Notes under the pieces: generated by a model
The model's database searches: none
What the model was told of the DNA's origin: nothing
The model's input: the letters and a program-made list of their open reading frames with translations, nothing else
Program-made: the position numbers and the translations under genes
In this document: piece after piece, positions 59,992-62,206 of the stretch
Layout: the number at the start of each line of letters is the position of its first letter
Position numbering within the stretch: the first letter of the stretch is position 1
Origin: Candidatus Eisenbergiella pullistercoris
GTDB taxonomy: Bacteria; Bacillota; Clostridia; Lachnospirales; Lachnospiraceae
Direction: 5' to 3'
NCBI GenBank assembly: GCA_019115665.1
Contig: DXDD01000086.1
Coordinates: 1-62,206, forward strand
Length of the DNA: 62,206 bases

Positions 59992-60846
59992 ATGATTAAG
60001 GACATTTTTAAGGAAAAGAAAACCACCCTCTCCTTTGAGGTATTTCCCCCGAAGAAGGAGGATGATTTCGCCAACGCCTTTTCCATCATGGACAGGCTGG
60101 CGGTGTTAAAGCCCGATTTCATCAGCGTCACCTACGGCGCGGGCGGAAGCAAATCCAGAAAAACGCTGGAGATCGCTTCCTACATTCAGAATCAGCTCCA
60201 TATCAACGCGCTGGCCCATATGACCTGCGTGGGTTCCAGGAAAGAGGATATCGACGCCGTCGCCGCCCAGATGGAAAAGGAAGGCTTAAAGCATGTGCTC
60301 GCCCTGCGGGGAGACCGGCCCGCCGACATGAGCGACGAACAGTATGAAAGCCGCGCTTTCGCCCATGCCAGCGACCTGATTGCCTATCTGAAGGAAACCA
60401 CCTCCCTGCACGCCGCGGGAGCCTGCTATCCGGAAAAGCATTTTGAAGCGGAAAGCTTTGAAGAGGATCTGCGCCACCTGAAGGAAAAATGCGACGCGGG
60501 CGCGGAATTTCTGATCACCCAGCTTTTCTTTGACAACGACAGCTTCCTCCGTTTCCGCGAGGCTGCAGGGAAGGCCGGGATCAACCTGCCCATCTGCGCC
60601 GGGATCATGCCCATCACGACGGCCAGACAGATCGGCACCACCGTATCCCTCTCCGGCTCGTCGGTTCCAAAGAAAATGGCCGACATGATCGCCGCCTACG
60701 CGGACGATCCTGATGACCTGAGAAAAGCCGGAATTGAGTATGCGGCGGAGCAGATCCGCGGCCTGAAGGCGGAAGGCGCGGACGGCATCCATATCTATAC
60801 CATGAACCGTCCCAAAGTGGCGGCGGAGATTCTGGAGCTCATCTGA
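59992..60846 (+). CDS. metF: Methylenetetrahydrofolate reductase
   Basis: 284-aa FAD-dependent TIM-barrel enzyme reducing methylene-THF to methyl-THF for methionine synthesis. LSFEVFPPKKEDDF (catalytic Glu), FISVTYGAGGSKSRKT, LAHMTCVGSRKEDID, HVLALRGDRP and GAEFLITQLFFDNDSFLRF are diagnostic. Length is normal for the short bacterial form. ATG 59992 follows AGTGAGG; a longer frame from 59725 has no support. No SAM riboswitch was found in the leader. Confidence 0.95.
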   Translation: MIKDIFKEKKTTLSFEVFPPKKEDDFANAFSIMDRLAVLKPDFISVTYGAGGSKSRKTLEIASYIQNQLHINALAHMTCVGSRKEDIDAVAAQMEKEGLKHVLALRGDRPADMSDEQYESRAFAHASDLIAYLKETTSLHAAGACYPEKHFEAESFEEDLRHLKEKCDAGAEFLITQLFFDNDSFLRFREAAGKAGINLPICAGIMPITTARQIGTTVSLSGSSVPKKMADMIAAYADDPDDLRKAGIEYAAEQIRGLKAEGADGIHIYTMNRPKVAAEILELI

Positions 60847-60910
60847 CTCCCGGGGCTGGTCTGACTCCGCGCCCGCTTAGGATTCCGGTTCTGCCCCGGA
60901 GCCGTCGGCG

Positions 60911-61045
60911 TCAGACCTCAGCCGTCCGGTCCGCTTCCGCGGCCAGCTTTTCTTCTTCCAGCATTGCCTGACACTGTTTTTTATGACACCGGAGCTTTTC
61001 AAAGCTGTCGATCCCGATTGGAAGTCTTTTCTTTTTTCCGTTCAT
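60911..61045 (-). pseudogene. N-terminal remnant of an AAA-ATPase/PD-(D/E)XK-type protein
   Basis: 44 codons beginning NGKKKRLPIGIDSFEKLR, the usual N terminus of the AAA-ATPase_like/PD-(D/E)XK family represented by the next minus-strand gene. After FEKLR the sequence turns into an unrelated helical tail (CHKKQCQAMLEEEKLAAEADR) and stops. It looks like the start of a second copy that has been truncated. A GC-bearing region 60847-60910 separates it from metF. Confidence 0.55.
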
Positions 61046-61071
61046 TTGGATGAAAATCCTTTCTGCTTCCC

Positions 61072-62206
61072 TTATTGAGGAAGCGTTATTTCCTCCACCC
61101 TGCAGCAATGCTTCTTCGTCTTCCTGTCATAGCCAATTCCCACGAGAAGGATTCCGCGCGGTGTTCTTCCTGACTGTCCCGCATTTCCCGCGAATCGGAG
61201 CACATAGTTTCTTTCTTTTATCTGGTCGATCGCTTCCTGCGGCGAATGATCCACTTTCAGCTCCAGAATGATACCCTTCTTTGCGGGCGGCAGCTCCGGG
61301 TAGAAAATGAAATCCACAAATCCCTTCCCTGCTTTTTCTTCGCGCACCACACGATAGCAGTCTCTGGCTGACAGATAAACCAGATTCACAACTGCGCTGA
61401 GCTCCGTTTCATTATTGTAAGAAAGGATCGGGGTTTCCGTATCATGCACGGATTCCAGAATCTGTTCCATCGTACCGGTATCTCCGGCCAGAGTGGCCTG
61501 AAGCATCCTGTCCGATTCTTTCGCCAGCCGGTACACATATCCCAGAGAAGCTTCCTTCTTTATCATCTCCGAAAACTGCTCCATCAGCTCCCTGTTCGGA
61601 ATGGAGACCATTCCGTCCTCATAGCTCAGAAAGCCGTATACTACCATGGCCGACAGAATTTCTTCCTTTGTCCTCAGTTCCTGCGAAGTCGCCGCGTATT
61701 CCTTCACCTTTGCGGGTACGGCTTCGCCGGCCGCCATTCGTGCAATATCGTCTCTGACGGCATCCACGTTATTTTTTATATAATAAAAAATCTCATCATA
61801 CGGGTCGGAGCTGGTCCAGTAATTGCCAAGGTTATTGTTCGACAGTGACATCACTACGGAACGGGGATTATATAATCTCTCCCCGCCCTTCGTCTGATAG
61901 CCGTCATACCATGCCTTCAGGCCCTCGCGCGTTACCCGTACCGGTTCTTTTCTCTCCCTGCGGTAACGCTCATACAGCATATCCACCTCTCTTTCCGTAA
62001 ATCCGAAATATTCCGAAAAACGTTCCTCCGTCGCCATGGAGTATTCGCTGAACATATTTAATTCGGAACCGCTGGAATATGACGCATCCGGCGGAAAGAC
62101 TGCCCGCAGGCTTTCACCGGATGCGTCAACGATGAAATCGCCAGATTTCAGAGTGCTATCCGCAGGATAGCTCCGTGCAATAGGAAGGATACCTGTCATA
62201 TAGGCA
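61072..62206 (-). CDS. AAA-ATPase-like/PD-(D/E)XK nuclease family protein (partial)
   Basis: The C-terminal 377 residues are in the window; the N terminus with the ATPase part lies beyond 62206 (the ATG at 62199 is internal, in the typical LTGILPIAR-like context). Middle motifs are FGFTEREVDMLYER, LKAWYDGYQTKGGERLYNPRSVVMSL; the nuclease-type core is GKGFVDFIFYP then KKGIILELKVDHSPQEAIDQIKERNY (D, ExK order). These genes are frequent in several copies in gut bacteria and their role is unknown. It ends 26 nt before a truncated relative. Confidence 0.85.
   Translation of the reverse strand, partial: AYMTGILPIARSYPADSTLKSGDFIVDASGESLRAVFPPDASYSSGSELNMFSEYSMATEERFSEYFGFTEREVDMLYERYRRERKEPVRVTREGLKAWYDGYQTKGGERLYNPRSVVMSLSNNNLGNYWTSSDPYDEIFYYIKNNVDAVRDDIARMAAGEAVPAKVKEYAATSQELRTKEEILSAMVVYGFLSYEDGMVSIPNRELMEQFSEMIKKEASLGYVYRLAKESDRMLQATLAGDTGTMEQILESVHDTETPILSYNNETELSAVVNLVYLSARDCYRVVREEKAGKGFVDFIFYPELPPAKKGIILELKVDHSPQEAIDQIKERNYVLRFAGNAGQSGRTPRGILLVGIGYDRKTKKHCCRVEEITLPQ

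Overview
The window looks like a chromosomal segment of a Lachnospiraceae-type member of the Clostridia, Gram-positive and monoderm. The signs are a Met T-box in front of metG, the YaaL/BofA sporulation pair, a clostridial Tad/Flp pilus cluster without outer-membrane parts, an MsmX-type sugar ATPase next to a PucR-type regulator, a DUF6382-FHA protein, the order ruvA-ruvB-zapA-U32, and several TTG/GTG/CTG starts behind strong AGGAGG-type sites. The assignment rests on gene content and order; no database was searched.

Layout: 1-34 is the 5' part of a tRNA-Phe-like gene on the minus strand. 289-9563 is an L-arabinose to pentose-phosphate operon: araR, araA, an araB-like kinase, araD, split transketolase, rpe and a D-2-hydroxyacid dehydrogenase. 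9564-10615 holds a tandem array of 53-bp hairpin units (array A) and the Met T-box for metG. 12789-15399 carries a lipase-like hydrolase, a secreted protein and a YesL-like membrane protein. 15626-17912 carries the MsmX-like ATPase and a PucR-type regulator. 18209-23041 holds a TPR/repeat/degenerate-AAA protein and glgB. 23139-34762 holds yaaL, bofA and the Tad pilus operon (TadZ, TadA, TadB, TadC, Flp pilin, DUF5702, two TadE-like proteins, prepilin peptidase, FHA, rhomboid). 34836-39156 holds a HIT protein, murG, a TSCPD protein, a membrane protein and pgi.

39157-42268 is the main accessory region. It contains a second, homologous hairpin array (array B), a 5' fragment of a group II intron with a frameshifted reverse transcriptase, a fragment of a mobile-element replication protein, a probable type I toxin-antitoxin locus (29-aa holin-like toxin with an antisense RNA), and a block of compact hairpins that recurs elsewhere in the window. 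From 42269 onward come a fused SEDS (FtsW/RodA) plus PBP transpeptidase protein, a U32 peptidase, zapA, ruvB, ruvA, a Gx transporter, a NusG-II protein, a TPR protein and a coiled-coil membrane protein (all minus). Then come degV, a RelE-type toxin pair, queA, an M18 aminopeptidase, a PurF-like protein without the N-terminal catalytic cysteine, aroA, metF and a PD-(D/E)XK-type protein cut by the window end.

The strongest candidate for something undescribed is the pair of hairpin arrays at 9711-10020 and 39375-39622. They lie 30 kb apart, share a 37-nt hairpin unit plus 15-16-nt linker (period 52-53), and have diverged in sequence while keeping the ability to pair. Also notable are the dispersed hairpin module with compensatory changes, the glutaminase-dead PurF paralogue, the Ig-like insertion in TadC, and the Ada-like cysteine repeats on a TadE pseudopilin.
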